Origin: Planctomycetota bacterium
Lineage (GTDB): Bacteria; Planctomycetota; J058
DNA length: 54,689 bases
NCBI GenBank assembly: GCA_003695705.1
Contig: RFHU01000174.1
Coordinates: 1 to 54,689, forward strand
Reading direction: 5' to 3'
Below, in pieces: positions 34,146-42,672 of the stretch (positions within the stretch are counted from its first letter, which is position 1; every line of letters begins with the position of its first letter). The notes under the pieces were generated by a model. It did no database searches, was not told the origin of the DNA, and saw only the letters and a list, made by a program, of their open reading frames with translations. The translations under genes were made by a program, and so were the position numbers.

Positions 34146-35069
34146 ATGCGTACCGTCGCCGCGCCGCTTCTGTGTGCCGTGACCGCTCTGGTGGGCTGCG
34201 GCATGCAACCCGCCGACACCCGGATCCAGACACGAGGCTCTGCGGGCCTGGACGTTCCTGCCCTCGAGGTCGTCGCCGGCGAATTCGTGTGCCCGCACAT
34301 CGTCTCGGTCACCGGTCAGGCCTTCGACGTCAAGGCCCTCGCCCGCGGCAACGTCCGCGGTCAATTCGGTCCCTTCGTGCCTTGCCTGACGCCGGTGAGC
34401 GGCTCCCCGGGCTCGACGGGGACCTGCCCCACCTGCGGTGGGGAATACCGCATCCCCAGCGGCGACGAGGACCCCGAGGCCGAACCCACGGGCGACAAGC
34501 CCCCCCTCGCGGTCCCCAAGCTGCGCAGCCCCTTCGACCCCGATCAGCTCATAGACCCCGTCGCGGTCTTCGTGAAGGGCAGCAAGGACTCGATCCTCGG
34601 CTACACGGTGTGCCCGAGCACCCAGCGGCATTTCATCATCAAGGAAAGCGATCTGCTGCTGGCGGTCGACCACCCCGGCGAAGTCCTCGACCCCAGCGGG
34701 GCGCCCATCGACCCCACGGTGAACGCCGACAGCAAGGGGGGGGTCGTCCAGCTCGCGTCGCGCTTCGAGGGCGTCTGCTGGCAGTGCGGAGGCATCGGCA
34801 TCTGCCCCAACTGCAAGCTCGCGGGCGAAGGCAACCTCGGCATCTACGGCAGCACCCCCGCGGAGTGCTGGATGTGCGGGACCAGCGGTCGCTGTCCCGA
34901 GTGCGGCGGCGACGGCTTCTGCGAATACGAAGGGACCCTCCCCAAGGCCTTCAGCCTGTGGGGCCGCGAGTCCGCCCTCGCCTCGAAGCAGCGCAAGTGG
35001 AAGTATCCCGCCGAGCACCGCTCGCCCGCGGGGAGCGACGGTCCCGAAGCCCCGGACAACGACGGCTGA
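34146..35069 (+). CDS. Lipoprotein with DnaJ-like cysteine knuckles
   Basis: This 307-residue protein has a lipoprotein signal (CAVTALVGC). It contains several Cys pairs: CPTCGG (about 98-103), then CWQCGGIGICPNC (about 216) and CWMCGTSGRCPECGGDGFC (about 241). The CxxCxGxG spacing recalls the zinc-binding repeats of DnaJ, but no J domain is present. Zinc- or metal-binding at the cell envelope is likely. The region between the knuckles has the beta-rich pattern VAVFVKGSKDSILGYTVCPS. GGAGAAGGA and a near-consensus promoter precede it, so it is probably well expressed. It is divergent from the sigma operon. Function unknown. Confidence 0.8.
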   Translation: MRTVAAPLLCAVTALVGCGMQPADTRIQTRGSAGLDVPALEVVAGEFVCPHIVSVTGQAFDVKALARGNVRGQFGPFVPCLTPVSGSPGSTGTCPTCGGEYRIPSGDEDPEAEPTGDKPPLAVPKLRSPFDPDQLIDPVAVFVKGSKDSILGYTVCPSTQRHFIIKESDLLLAVDHPGEVLDPSGAPIDPTVNADSKGGVVQLASRFEGVCWQCGGIGICPNCKLAGEGNLGIYGSTPAECWMCGTSGRCPECGGDGFCEYEGTLPKAFSLWGRESALASKQRKWKYPAEHRSPAGSDGPEAPDNDG

Positions 35070-35208
35070 GGACCGGCGCCTCGGCGGCCGGGGCCTCGCG
35101 TGGTGGAGGCGCCCGTGCGCCCGCAGCCGATACGGTCGGCTTCGAGCAGGACCTCCAACGGCCCCGGGCGACTGCGGCGGCCTGTACACAATCGTGACGG
35201 TGGAAGCC

Positions 35209-35238
35209 TTGACGGCCACCCACCCAGCTTCCTTTGAT
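35209..35238 (+). promoter_or_regulatory. Candidate promoter
   Basis: TTGACG (35209-35214), an 18-base spacer and TTTGAT (35233-35238) precede the ATG at 35274 by about 36 bases. The intervening leader contains GGGAGG as ribosome-binding site. Confidence 0.4.
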
Positions 35239-35273
35239 GGACCGTCGGGGTTGGATCGGCGCCGGGAGGTTCC

Positions 35274-37067
35274 ATGAAGCGCATTCGCCTGGGCGCGGCC
35301 GTCGCGCCCTTCGCCGTGTTGGCCCTCTGCGCGGTGGCCCCGAGCCCCGCCCACGCCGCGGACGTGAAAGGCCTCACCGCCAAGCTCCGCAAGGGCCTCA
35401 ACAGCAAGAACGACGAGGCGGTGCGGGGCGCCCTCGAGGGGCTCATCGACCATGGAGGCGAGGAAGCCCTTCGGCCGCTCCTCAAGCTGATCTCCAAGAT
35501 GGGCGGCGCAGGGGCCGACACCAGCTACTGGCAGCTCGTCCACTCGGCGGGCGGCTTCCGTGACCGCCCGGCCCTCGAAGCCCTCGCCGACTTCATCATC
35601 AAGAAGAAGAAGGCGCCCTACGCGCGGGACCTCCTCTTTGCGCTCGAGAACAACCCGTCGCCCAACACGGCCTACGCCCTGGCGAAGGTGCTGGAGAAAG
35701 GACCCTACGACCTCCAGCTCATGGCCGCCGACCAGCTCGCGCAGGTCGCTACCACCGCCAGCGTCGACGCGCTCGTCGCCGCGCTCGAACGAGAAGGAGA
35801 CAAGGGCGACCCCGCGCTGCGACGGCGCATCATGGCCGCGCTGGCGACCATCACCAAGGAGAACATGGGCGACGCCCTCAACTGGATCGGCTGGTGGAAG
35901 GCCAATCGCTCCAAGGGGCTCCCCGAGCCGGAGGACCCCAGCGAGCGCGCGGGCGGTACCGCCACCACGACCCTGAACAAGGACCGAGGTCGGGAACTCG
36001 AATCGGTCCGGCGCAACCCGAACCGAATCATCGTCCTCAGCGCCCGCCGCCCCGACGACGATCCGAAGGACCCGGGCCGCGACTACAACTACGACCACAT
36101 GGAGGGGATCCTCACGGAGATGAAGATCCCCCACAAGGTCGTCCTCAAGGAGGACTTCGAGGAAGACCCCCAGAAGTATCTCCGCGAGGCGTGGACCCTG
36201 CTCATCAACTGCAACAACATTCAAGAGCAGTGCATCTGCAAGGAGTGCCGCAGGATCCTCGCCCAGCGCAGGGCCCAGGGCGGGAGCCTGGGGCCCAAGA
36301 AGAACCGGCTCTACGGGTGCCCCCCCGACTGCCCCCAGGGCCACGACCGCGTGCAGTACCGCCTCAGCGACAAGACGGTGCAGGCCATCAAGCGTTGGGT
36401 CGAGGCCGGCGGCTACCTGTTCACCGAGGACTGGGGGGTGGTCGAGGTGGTCGAGGTTGCGTGGCCCAAGCTGGTGACCTCGAACAAGCGCACCACCAAC
36501 GACCCCGCGGGGAACCCTCAGGTCGAGCGAACGCTGGTCAAGGAAACGGTGGTCCCGATCATGCCCGGGCGGGGCATGACTTCACGACCGTTGCTGCGCG
36601 GGGTGTTCACGCGCCCTCGTCCGCCCGCCCGGGAGGACGGCGACGAAGCCGACGGAGGCACCCGCACCCGCGACCTTCCCCCCGTCGAGAACCCCACCGT
36701 GGCCGTACGCCACAAGTGGAAGATCGACGACGAGAGCCCCTCGATCCATGTGGTCAACCCCGCGCGGGTGGACGTGCTCATGCTCAGCGATCAGCTCGGG
36801 CAATTGACCGGCGGCGACAAGGCCGTCGCGGTCAATTTCCGCGTCGGGCGCGGCCTGCCTCCGGGCGCCAAGAAGCGCCGCAAGGGGCCCGTAACCGGGG
36901 GCAAGAGCCGCGGGCGCGGCCTGTGGTCCGAACTCCTCCCCGGCGGTAGCGTCCTGCACTGCATCAGCCACTTCGGCAAGCAACAGCACAGCCGCGACGA
37001 CACCTTCGTCCTGCAGAACCTGATCCTGAACTTCATCATGGAATCCAACCGCCAGCACGGCGGCTGA
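35274..37067 (+). CDS. Secreted HEAT-repeat protein with GATase-like domain
   Basis: This 597-residue protein has a signal peptide (LALCAVAPSPAHA-ADV). Residues 25-220 are HEAT-like repeats (LALEGLIDHGGEEALRPL-type units, ASVDALVAALEREGDKGD). From about 245 (RIIVLSARRPDDDP) it carries an alpha/beta domain resembling the glutamine-amidotransferase-like fold of DUF4159-type proteins, with a CNNIQEQ segment and WVEAGGYLFTEDWG. This domain has a Cys-rich insert (CICKECRRI, GCPPDCPQG). A Pro/Arg-rich loop and a C-terminal ISHFGKQQHSRDDTF close it. Family members are mostly uncharacterised and lack the amidotransferase triad. A periplasmic role in binding is inferred. The ribosome-binding site is strong (GGGAGGTT). 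Confidence 0.75.
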   Translation: MKRIRLGAAVAPFAVLALCAVAPSPAHAADVKGLTAKLRKGLNSKNDEAVRGALEGLIDHGGEEALRPLLKLISKMGGAGADTSYWQLVHSAGGFRDRPALEALADFIIKKKKAPYARDLLFALENNPSPNTAYALAKVLEKGPYDLQLMAADQLAQVATTASVDALVAALEREGDKGDPALRRRIMAALATITKENMGDALNWIGWWKANRSKGLPEPEDPSERAGGTATTTLNKDRGRELESVRRNPNRIIVLSARRPDDDPKDPGRDYNYDHMEGILTEMKIPHKVVLKEDFEEDPQKYLREAWTLLINCNNIQEQCICKECRRILAQRRAQGGSLGPKKNRLYGCPPDCPQGHDRVQYRLSDKTVQAIKRWVEAGGYLFTEDWGVVEVVEVAWPKLVTSNKRTTNDPAGNPQVERTLVKETVVPIMPGRGMTSRPLLRGVFTRPRPPAREDGDEADGGTRTRDLPPVENPTVAVRHKWKIDDESPSIHVVNPARVDVLMLSDQLGQLTGGDKAVAVNFRVGRGLPPGAKKRRKGPVTGGKSRGRGLWSELLPGGSVLHCISHFGKQQHSRDDTFVLQNLILNFIMESNRQHGG

Positions 37068-37347
37068 CGCTCCCCACCGTCGGTTGGCGCGGAGCCTCGC
37101 GCTCGACGCGCCGCTGGGCGCACTCCTCCCTTCCGTTCGCGGCACGGCGCACGGGGTTCGGCCCTCCCGGGGCGAGCCGTCGCGCAAGTGGATCGAGCGA
37201 CCCACACGAGACGAACCGCCTGGAGGGCCCGGGCGAACACGATGCAGACGCCCTGCGCTCGGCGTGCTCCTTGCGACCGGCGCAGGGCTGGTTTAGGTTG
37301 CAGCGTCGTCGAACCCCGGAACGGAGCAGGGCGCGCCAAGACAGCCG

Positions 37348-39849
37348 ATGTCGGACCTCCCGCAACAGCAGCAGGGGAGCTTCACTCCGGGCGCCGCGCG
37401 CGAAGCTCTGCGCTACTTGCGCCAGCGCGGCAAGGGCTCGCTGCTCGTTACCTCGGGCATGCAGGACGTACGCCTCGTCGTGGGAGGGCGAAGGGTCACC
37501 CTCGAGGCCGAGGGCCTCGAACTCTTCGGCGAGGAGAAGCGCGACCTCGTCCGCCACTTCCTCTGCTCCCTGTTCTGGGAGGAACCAAGCTTTTTCATCG
37601 ATCCAGAAGGCCTGGGCGGCAGCGCGTCCTCGGCCATCAGCCTCGAGGCGAGTCCCTTCGAGGTCCTCAACCTGATGGACCGCGGAATCGTGGAGCTCAA
37701 GGCGCTCTACGACCGTGTCCCCGGCATCGACCTCATGGTCTCCGTCAGCGGAGAAGGTCCCCCCGAAGGGATCGAGAGCCCTACCGCCCGGCTGTTCCGC
37801 ATCCTTGCCCGCATGCCCAAGGGAGGTCACCTCGCATCCGCCGCCGAAGCCGCCGACCTCGACGAACTCGACGCCGCCTGGTCGGTCTCGGACCTCATGG
37901 ACGCTGGGCAGGCAACGGTCCGCCGGCCTCCTCCGAACCTGTCCCTGCGCCGGCTCCTTCACGCGGAGGCCTACGCCGAGAACGGACTCATGCCGGCCCT
38001 CCGCTACGGCCACCTCGCGCGCGGGCTCACCCGCGGCGAACCGCGACGCGCCGCCCGACTCTATCTCGACGCGGCGAACGCATACCTCGTGGCCGGCTTT
38101 CCCGAACAGGCCATGATGTCCTATCGGGCCTGCCTCGAGCTGAGCCCCGAGAACGTCGCTGCCCTCGAAGGCCTTGCCGGCGCGCTCGACCAGCTCCATC
38201 GCGCCGCCGACGCGCGCCGCATTCGCGAGCGCTTGGTCAAGCTCTACGTGGGCTGGGGAATGCCCGCACGCGCCCGGGCGCAACTCGAGCAGATCCCCAA
38301 GCTCGACGCAGAGCAGCAAGAACTCCTCCTCGACTGCATGCTCAAGACCGGGGATTTCGCCGGCGCCCTGACCGTCGCCCGGAGGCTCTTGCCCGCCCGC
38401 TCGGGCTCCGCCCGGACGGAACTCGCGCAGCGCTTCGCCGCGGCCGGTGCGCGGGGCAAGGAACTCGACGCGATCGTCCGCGCCGCCGGCCTGCGCTCCC
38501 AGGCGCCGCTTCGCTCCCTCTTCAAATCGCTCACGGTCGTCTCCCTCATCGGCGCCGTGCTTCTGGGCTGCGAGGTGGCCCTGCGCGCGCAGTTCGCCCG
38601 CGCAGGGCAGGCAGTACTGGCCGCCGCGCGACGCGGAGACTTCGCCGCAGCCGCCGCCGAGCTCTCCACGCTCTCCGCCATCGACACGACCCTGGGAGCG
38701 AGCGCCGCGCAGTATCCCTTCACCTGCCTGGCGGGCGTGGGCAAGGTCCTCGAGGATCTGGACGCCCTCGCAGCCGACGTCGCGCGCCTGCGGCGCTCCC
38801 CCCGAGACCTAGAGCTCCTCCGCTCCTGGGAAGCGCCCGGCGACCTTGCCACGCGCCCACTGGACGAGGAATACCCACACCTGCTCGAACTGAGCGTGCA
38901 GGCGAAGAGCCGCCACCTGCGGCAGCGGATCCAAGAGGCGATCGACCGCATCGAAGCACGCCGCCGAGAAGCCGAGGAAAAGGTCAAAGCCTACGAAGGC
39001 CTCACGAAGCGCCTCGCCGAGGCCAAGGAACTCCTTACCGCCTACGCCAACGTGCGCCGTCTCCCCGGCAAGCCCGACCTCTACCTCGACGGCGACGGAC
39101 GTCCGCTCACCCTTACGGTGCGCGTGAACCTCTCCCCCAAGGGGGGCGCCCTCTACCGGGTGGAGAACGGAAAGGAAAAGCGGTATCGAGACCCCGCCAC
39201 CGGATCGGGCGTGCTCGTCGACACCTGGGAAGTGCGCCTGCCGCTCGCCCGCGCGGACGAAGGCCTCGAACTCATTGCGACCCACCCCGACGGCTACGTT
39301 CCCCAGCGCCGGCGATTGAAGATCGTCGAGCTCGAGGACACCGAAGTCGAATTCCGGCTCCTTCGCTCGGTCCGCCACCCGGACCGCCGCCTGGAGAAGC
39401 CGCCCGTCCTGCCGGGTCGGAAGGTGCGCGTCTTCGACAAAAAGGGCAAGGCCTTCGACTACAACCTGCGCAAGCAGAAGCCTCCGGTGGAGTCTTGCTC
39501 CTTCCGCCCCACCGACCTCTCCTTCCTCGAGCCGCTCCTCACCGAACGGCACCAACTCGTCGTCCGCTTCGTGAACAATTCCAAACCCTTCGGGAAGCGC
39601 GTCTACATGAGTTCGGTGGACGTGTGGCTCGAGGACGTCGAGAGCGGCCGCGAGGCCGCACCCCGGCAAATCGGAAACATCGGAACCAGACTCTTCCCCG
39701 ACGGCATCCGGAGACCGCTCGTGGAGGTCCGTCCCGGCCGCTACGAGGCCCTGCCCCTAGAAGAGTGCAAAGAGCCCGCCGGGCGCTGGGACCTCGTGAA
39801 GCAGGCCCTCGAGTTCACCGTGCGCGCCATGCTCGAGGAGTTGCGATGA
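37348..39849 (+). CDS. DUF4388-TPR membrane protein
   Basis: This 833-residue protein has an N-terminal DUF4388-like domain (8-110) with ALRYLRQRGKGSLLVTSG, VRLVVGGRRVTL and PSFFIDPEG. In other bacteria this module accompanies two-component and kinase signalling. Residues 195-380 are TPR-like helical repeats. A membrane segment lies at about 394-415 (LTVVSLIGAVLLGCEVALR). A coiled coil at 525-565 and a beta-rich extracytoplasmic domain (570-800) follow. Its stop overlaps the start of the pseudokinase gene as ATGA, so the two are made together and probably form a membrane complex. No enzyme active site is seen. The ATG lacks a strong ribosome-binding site. Confidence 0.78.
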   Translation: MSDLPQQQQGSFTPGAAREALRYLRQRGKGSLLVTSGMQDVRLVVGGRRVTLEAEGLELFGEEKRDLVRHFLCSLFWEEPSFFIDPEGLGGSASSAISLEASPFEVLNLMDRGIVELKALYDRVPGIDLMVSVSGEGPPEGIESPTARLFRILARMPKGGHLASAAEAADLDELDAAWSVSDLMDAGQATVRRPPPNLSLRRLLHAEAYAENGLMPALRYGHLARGLTRGEPRRAARLYLDAANAYLVAGFPEQAMMSYRACLELSPENVAALEGLAGALDQLHRAADARRIRERLVKLYVGWGMPARARAQLEQIPKLDAEQQELLLDCMLKTGDFAGALTVARRLLPARSGSARTELAQRFAAAGARGKELDAIVRAAGLRSQAPLRSLFKSLTVVSLIGAVLLGCEVALRAQFARAGQAVLAAARRGDFAAAAAELSTLSAIDTTLGASAAQYPFTCLAGVGKVLEDLDALAADVARLRRSPRDLELLRSWEAPGDLATRPLDEEYPHLLELSVQAKSRHLRQRIQEAIDRIEARRREAEEKVKAYEGLTKRLAEAKELLTAYANVRRLPGKPDLYLDGDGRPLTLTVRVNLSPKGGALYRVENGKEKRYRDPATGSGVLVDTWEVRLPLARADEGLELIATHPDGYVPQRRRLKIVELEDTEVEFRLLRSVRHPDRRLEKPPVLPGRKVRVFDKKGKAFDYNLRKQKPPVESCSFRPTDLSFLEPLLTERHQLVVRFVNNSKPFGKRVYMSSVDVWLEDVESGREAAPRQIGNIGTRLFPDGIRRPLVEVRPGRYEALPLEECKEPAGRWDLVKQALEFTVRAMLEELR

Positions 39850-40955
39850 GCGCCTTCTCGGTGGGCAGCGTCCACGGAGGCTGGAAGATCACGGCCCTCG
39901 AACGCGACGGAAGCACGCCGCGCTACTCGGTCGAGTCCGGCGGACGCCGCGGCACCCTCACGGTCTACCCCCTCTCGGGCCCGCGGAGCGTGCAACACAC
40001 CGCGCTCGGAGCGCGGCTCAAGCGCGCCGACGGCGTCGTGCACGAGCGCGCGGTAAAGGTCGCCGCGGGCCGTGCGGCCGACGGCTTCTACGTGGCCTAT
40101 CCGACCCTGGACCGGGTCCACAAGCTGGGCAGCCCGCCGCTTCCTCCCGAAGAAGCCCTCGACGTAGTGCGCGCCGTGGGCGAAGCCCTCTCAGCCTACG
40201 AAGCCAAGAGGACCGCGCACGGGGAGATCGACGCCTGGTGCGTCGTTCGCGACGCGCGCGGGGCGGTGGCCCTCCTCCCTCCCGGCCTGCGGTTGCCCCC
40301 GCCTGGGGTGGAGCGCCTCGGCCTCGAGGTCGATCCCGGCTACGCAGCCCCCGAAGTCCTCGACCAGCGCCCCGCGACGATCCGCAGCGACATGTTCTCC
40401 CTCGGACTCGTCCTCTACCGCCTCCTCACCGGGAAGCGGCCGGTGACCTCCAAGGATCCCGGCGCCGCCTTCGCCGAACGCGGCAAGGTGCCTGCGCCCG
40501 ACCTTTCTGCTGCTCGCTTGCCCGAGGCCGTCCAAGCCCTCTACGAGAAGTTGACGGCGGTGGACCCCCGGCGCCGCCCGCAGACCTGCAAGGAACTCCT
40601 CGAGGACGTCGACCAGGCCAAGCGGGGAGTGGCTCCGCGCCCGCGAGAACCGAAGACCGCCTCGGTGGAACCCGTGCGCGCCGGCGGCTGGTTGCTCTCC
40701 TTCCTCGCCTCGCTGGCCCTCGCGGGCGGCCTCTACTACGTAGCGACCGTGCGCCTTCCTCCCCGGGATCCCCTGGCCGACTACTCCTTTCCCCTCCGGG
40801 GCGCCGCCTACGAGGCCGGCTCCGACGAGGCCGGCTCCGACGAGGCCGGCTCCGGCGAGACCGGCTCCGCCAATGACCCTGCAAGCGGAGAAGACTCCAC
40901 CGGAGGGGAGAGCGGCACGAGCGAGACCGGGCACTCCTCCGGCGAGGGCGAATAG
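39846..40955 (+). CDS. Transmembrane Ser/Thr pseudokinase
   Basis: This 369-residue protein has a kinase fold (8-260) that has lost its catalytic core. The VAIK lysine is replaced (RGTLTVYP). The HRD loop reads AHGEIDAWCVV, with no HRD and no Asn. The DFG reads LLPPGLR. The fold-defining C-lobe is kept: GYAAPEVL, then SDMFSLGLVLYRLLTGKRP and DPRRRPQTCKELLEDV. A membrane helix follows near 279-301 (WLLSFLASLALAGGLYYVA). The short outer tail is low-complexity Ser/Gly/Glu/Asp with a tandem EAGSD repeat. It cannot phosphorylate in the usual way and is likely an allosteric or scaffold partner of the coupled DUF4388-TPR protein. Confidence 0.88.
   Translation: MSAFSVGSVHGGWKITALERDGSTPRYSVESGGRRGTLTVYPLSGPRSVQHTALGARLKRADGVVHERAVKVAAGRAADGFYVAYPTLDRVHKLGSPPLPPEEALDVVRAVGEALSAYEAKRTAHGEIDAWCVVRDARGAVALLPPGLRLPPPGVERLGLEVDPGYAAPEVLDQRPATIRSDMFSLGLVLYRLLTGKRPVTSKDPGAAFAERGKVPAPDLSAARLPEAVQALYEKLTAVDPRRRPQTCKELLEDVDQAKRGVAPRPREPKTASVEPVRAGGWLLSFLASLALAGGLYYVATVRLPPRDPLADYSFPLRGAAYEAGSDEAGSDEAGSGETGSANDPASGEDSTGGESGTSETGHSSGEGE
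40812..40871 (+). repeat. 15-base tandem repeat in the pseudokinase tail
   Basis: Four 15-base units (GAGGCCGGCTCCGAC, the last two diverged) encode Glu-Ala-Gly-Ser-Asp repeats. The array may vary in copy number between strains by slippage. Confidence 0.8.
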
Positions 40956-41073
40956 GCACGCCGCAGGCTGCGCTTCCCCTGTTCCCAAAGCACCGCTGCG
41001 TTCCCGGAAGGCAGAACCGAACAGCGAAGCCGGACCCGCCTCCGCCGCGACGGCTCGTTCGGTCGGACGACGG

Positions 41074-41583
41074 TCAGTCCATGCCGCAGTAAGGGCAGGG
41101 AGTCTCGTCGCCACGAGGTTCCCCGCAAATCGGACAGGGGGCTAGGTCCTTCTGTCCGCTGCCCGAGGAGGCGGAGGAACCGCTCGGCGGTGGCGACTTT
41201 CCGAGGTTGAGGACGACCGACGGGGTGAGCGAGTAGAGGGAACCCGACAGGTAGTCGATCAACAGTCCGATCCCGAGGGTAAAGACCCCGTCCATGACGG
41301 CCACCGGAATGCGGATCTGCTTCTTGACGTAGCCCTGCCCCTTCTGCTCGCCGAGAACCGCCTGGATCGTGTACTCCTTCGAGGGGTGCAAGTGAAGAAC
41401 GCACGGGGTCACCGACTCGTCGAAGGGAATGCCGTTGTAGCTCACCTTGGCCCCTTCGGGGTTGGTGACCACCTTGACCGGCTGCGGGGTCCCGTAGCCG
41501 AGAATGATCCCGCAGCCCGGCCCGCCGAGCAGCAGGGCGGGAACGCAGGCCAAGGCCGAGAGTCGTGAGAGCCTCGCACGCAT
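41074..41583 (-). CDS. PEGA-like lipoprotein with C-terminal zinc ribbon
   Basis: This 169-residue protein has a lipoprotein-like signal (ALLLGGPGC). A PEGA-type unit follows (VVTNPEGAKVSYNGIPFDES, then VLHLHPSKEYTIQA). The hydrophobic stretch DGVFTLGIGLLIDYLSG leads to SLYSLTP, a pattern common in small surface lipoproteins. The C-terminus is a compact zinc ribbon (CPIC, then CPYC). The ATG at 41583 is chosen because AGGAGGT lies eight bases upstream; an upstream in-frame start at 41661 has none. A zinc ribbon on an exported lipoprotein is unusual. It converges on the pseudokinase gene. Confidence 0.78.
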   Translation of the reverse strand: MRARLSRLSALACVPALLLGGPGCGIILGYGTPQPVKVVTNPEGAKVSYNGIPFDESVTPCVLHLHPSKEYTIQAVLGEQKGQGYVKKQIRIPVAVMDGVFTLGIGLLIDYLSGSLYSLTPSVVLNLGKSPPPSGSSASSGSGQKDLAPCPICGEPRGDETPCPYCGMD

Positions 41584-41669
41584 TTCGGGTGACCTCCTCG
41601 GGGCCGAGAATCGTACCAGGCGCTCCGAGCAATTTCGAGCGCGCCGGGCTAGCCTAAGCACGAGGCAGC

Positions 41670-42086
41670 GTGTCTGGGAAGAAGACCAACAAGGGGCTCC
41701 TGATCGTCCTCGGGCTGATCGGAGTCGGCGCAGCGCTCTCCTGGCCCCACGTGCAGTGGTTCCGCTTCGAACTCGAAGCCCGGGAGGCCTTCCAGGACAA
41801 GAAGGGCCTCGGGCGCTTCCCCACCCCCGAACGGATCCTGGCCACCCCCGACGTCTTGCGCGCCGCCGCGGCGCGCAGGGGCTTCGAGGGGCTCGAGGTT
41901 CGCATGAGCTTGGTCTTCAAGCCGTTCGGGGGCGGCCCGGTCAAGCGGTGGCACGTGCGCGCCGAAACACGCACCCCCGACGGACGCTTCTCCTTTGCCC
42001 ACGAGCGCATGATCGAAAGCGAGTTCGACGCCGAGGAAAGCCTCGAAGCCTTCCGCGAAGCCGGCTTCACCGTCGAACGCCGCTGA
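41670..42086 (+). CDS. Small single-span membrane protein
   Basis: This 138-residue protein starts at a GTG with a short basic N-terminus (SGKKTNK) and one membrane segment (GLLIVLGLIGVGAALSW). A domain of about 110 residues follows with alternating strands (VRMSLVFKPFGGGP, KRWHVRAETRTPDG). GAGG lies eight bases before the start, and TAGCCT slightly further upstream could be its -10. I do not recognise the family. It ends 248 bases upstream of the BMC locus, which has its own promoter. Confidence 0.65.
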   Translation: MSGKKTNKGLLIVLGLIGVGAALSWPHVQWFRFELEAREAFQDKKGLGRFPTPERILATPDVLRAAAARRGFEGLEVRMSLVFKPFGGGPVKRWHVRAETRTPDGRFSFAHERMIESEFDAEESLEAFREAGFTVERR

Positions 42087-42262
42087 GATACCGTGACGCC
42101 CCCCCCAAGTCGCGGCCGCGGACTTCCCCGTCCCGCGCCGCCCGTTCGCCTCCCCTCGGCCGGCCGCCGGGACGGTTTGCAGGCCCCGCGACGGCGCGAG
42201 GCGGTCCCCCCGCGCCGGCTCGTTGGCTGCGTTTCCGTAGCGCCGCGACCGGCCCGCCTCGC

Positions 42263-42291
42263 TTGCCCTCCCCCGGGCCGTGGCCTATTAT
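42263..42291 (+). promoter_or_regulatory. Promoter of the microcompartment locus
   Basis: TTGCCC (42263-42268), a 17-base spacer and TATTAT (42286-42291) form a good housekeeping-type promoter. Transcription would begin near 42298, 36 bases before the first shell gene. No operator or riboswitch is evident. Confidence 0.55.
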
Positions 42292-42333
42292 CTTCCGCCC
42301 CGCGGGGGAAGGGACGAGGGAAACGGCGAACAC

Positions 42334-42669
42334 ATGGCACCCAGGATCGTCTACCGCGACGCCCTCGGCATGGTGGAGACTTCGGGGCTCGTGGGCGCCG
42401 TCGAGGCGCTCGACGCCATGCTCAAGGCAGCCGACGTAGGCTTCGCCTGGCGCGAAGCGAGCGGCGGCGGCCTGTTCACCGTCCTGGTCCGCGGCAGTGT
42501 GGGGGCGGTCAAGGCCGCCACCGACGCCGGAGCGCACGCGGCGCGTGCGGTCGGCGAACTCGTCACCGCGCACGTGATCCCCAAGCCCGACCCACAGCTC
42601 GAGCGCATCCTGCCGCGCGAGCCCGGCGCCTCGACCTCGCGGCGTCCGCTCCCCAGCGGAGGGAGGTAG
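42334..42669 (+). CDS. BMC-H microcompartment shell protein (first copy)
   Basis: This 111-residue single-BMC-domain protein forms hexagonal shell tiles around an enzyme core. The domain covers residues 10-95: [48 protein letters not shown] and [18 protein letters not shown], as in PduA/EutM. The pore loop reads ASGGG, so the usual pore Ser is Gly. The C-terminal tail (96-111) is Ser/Arg-rich and longer than in the second copy. The ATG at 42334 is chosen because an upstream in-frame start would add residues absent from the family. The aldehyde dehydrogenase gene starts three bases after its stop. Confidence 0.95.
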   Translation: MAPRIVYRDALGMVETSGLVGAVEALDAMLKAADVGFAWREASGGGLFTVLVRGSVGAVKAATDAGAHAARAVGELVTAHVIPKPDPQLERILPREPGASTSRRPLPSGGR

Positions 42670-42672
42670 CCC

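Noticed and set aside
39846..40955. Active Ser/Thr kinase
   Set aside because: The catalytic Lys, HRD and DFG motifs are all missing, so the gene is described as a pseudokinase.
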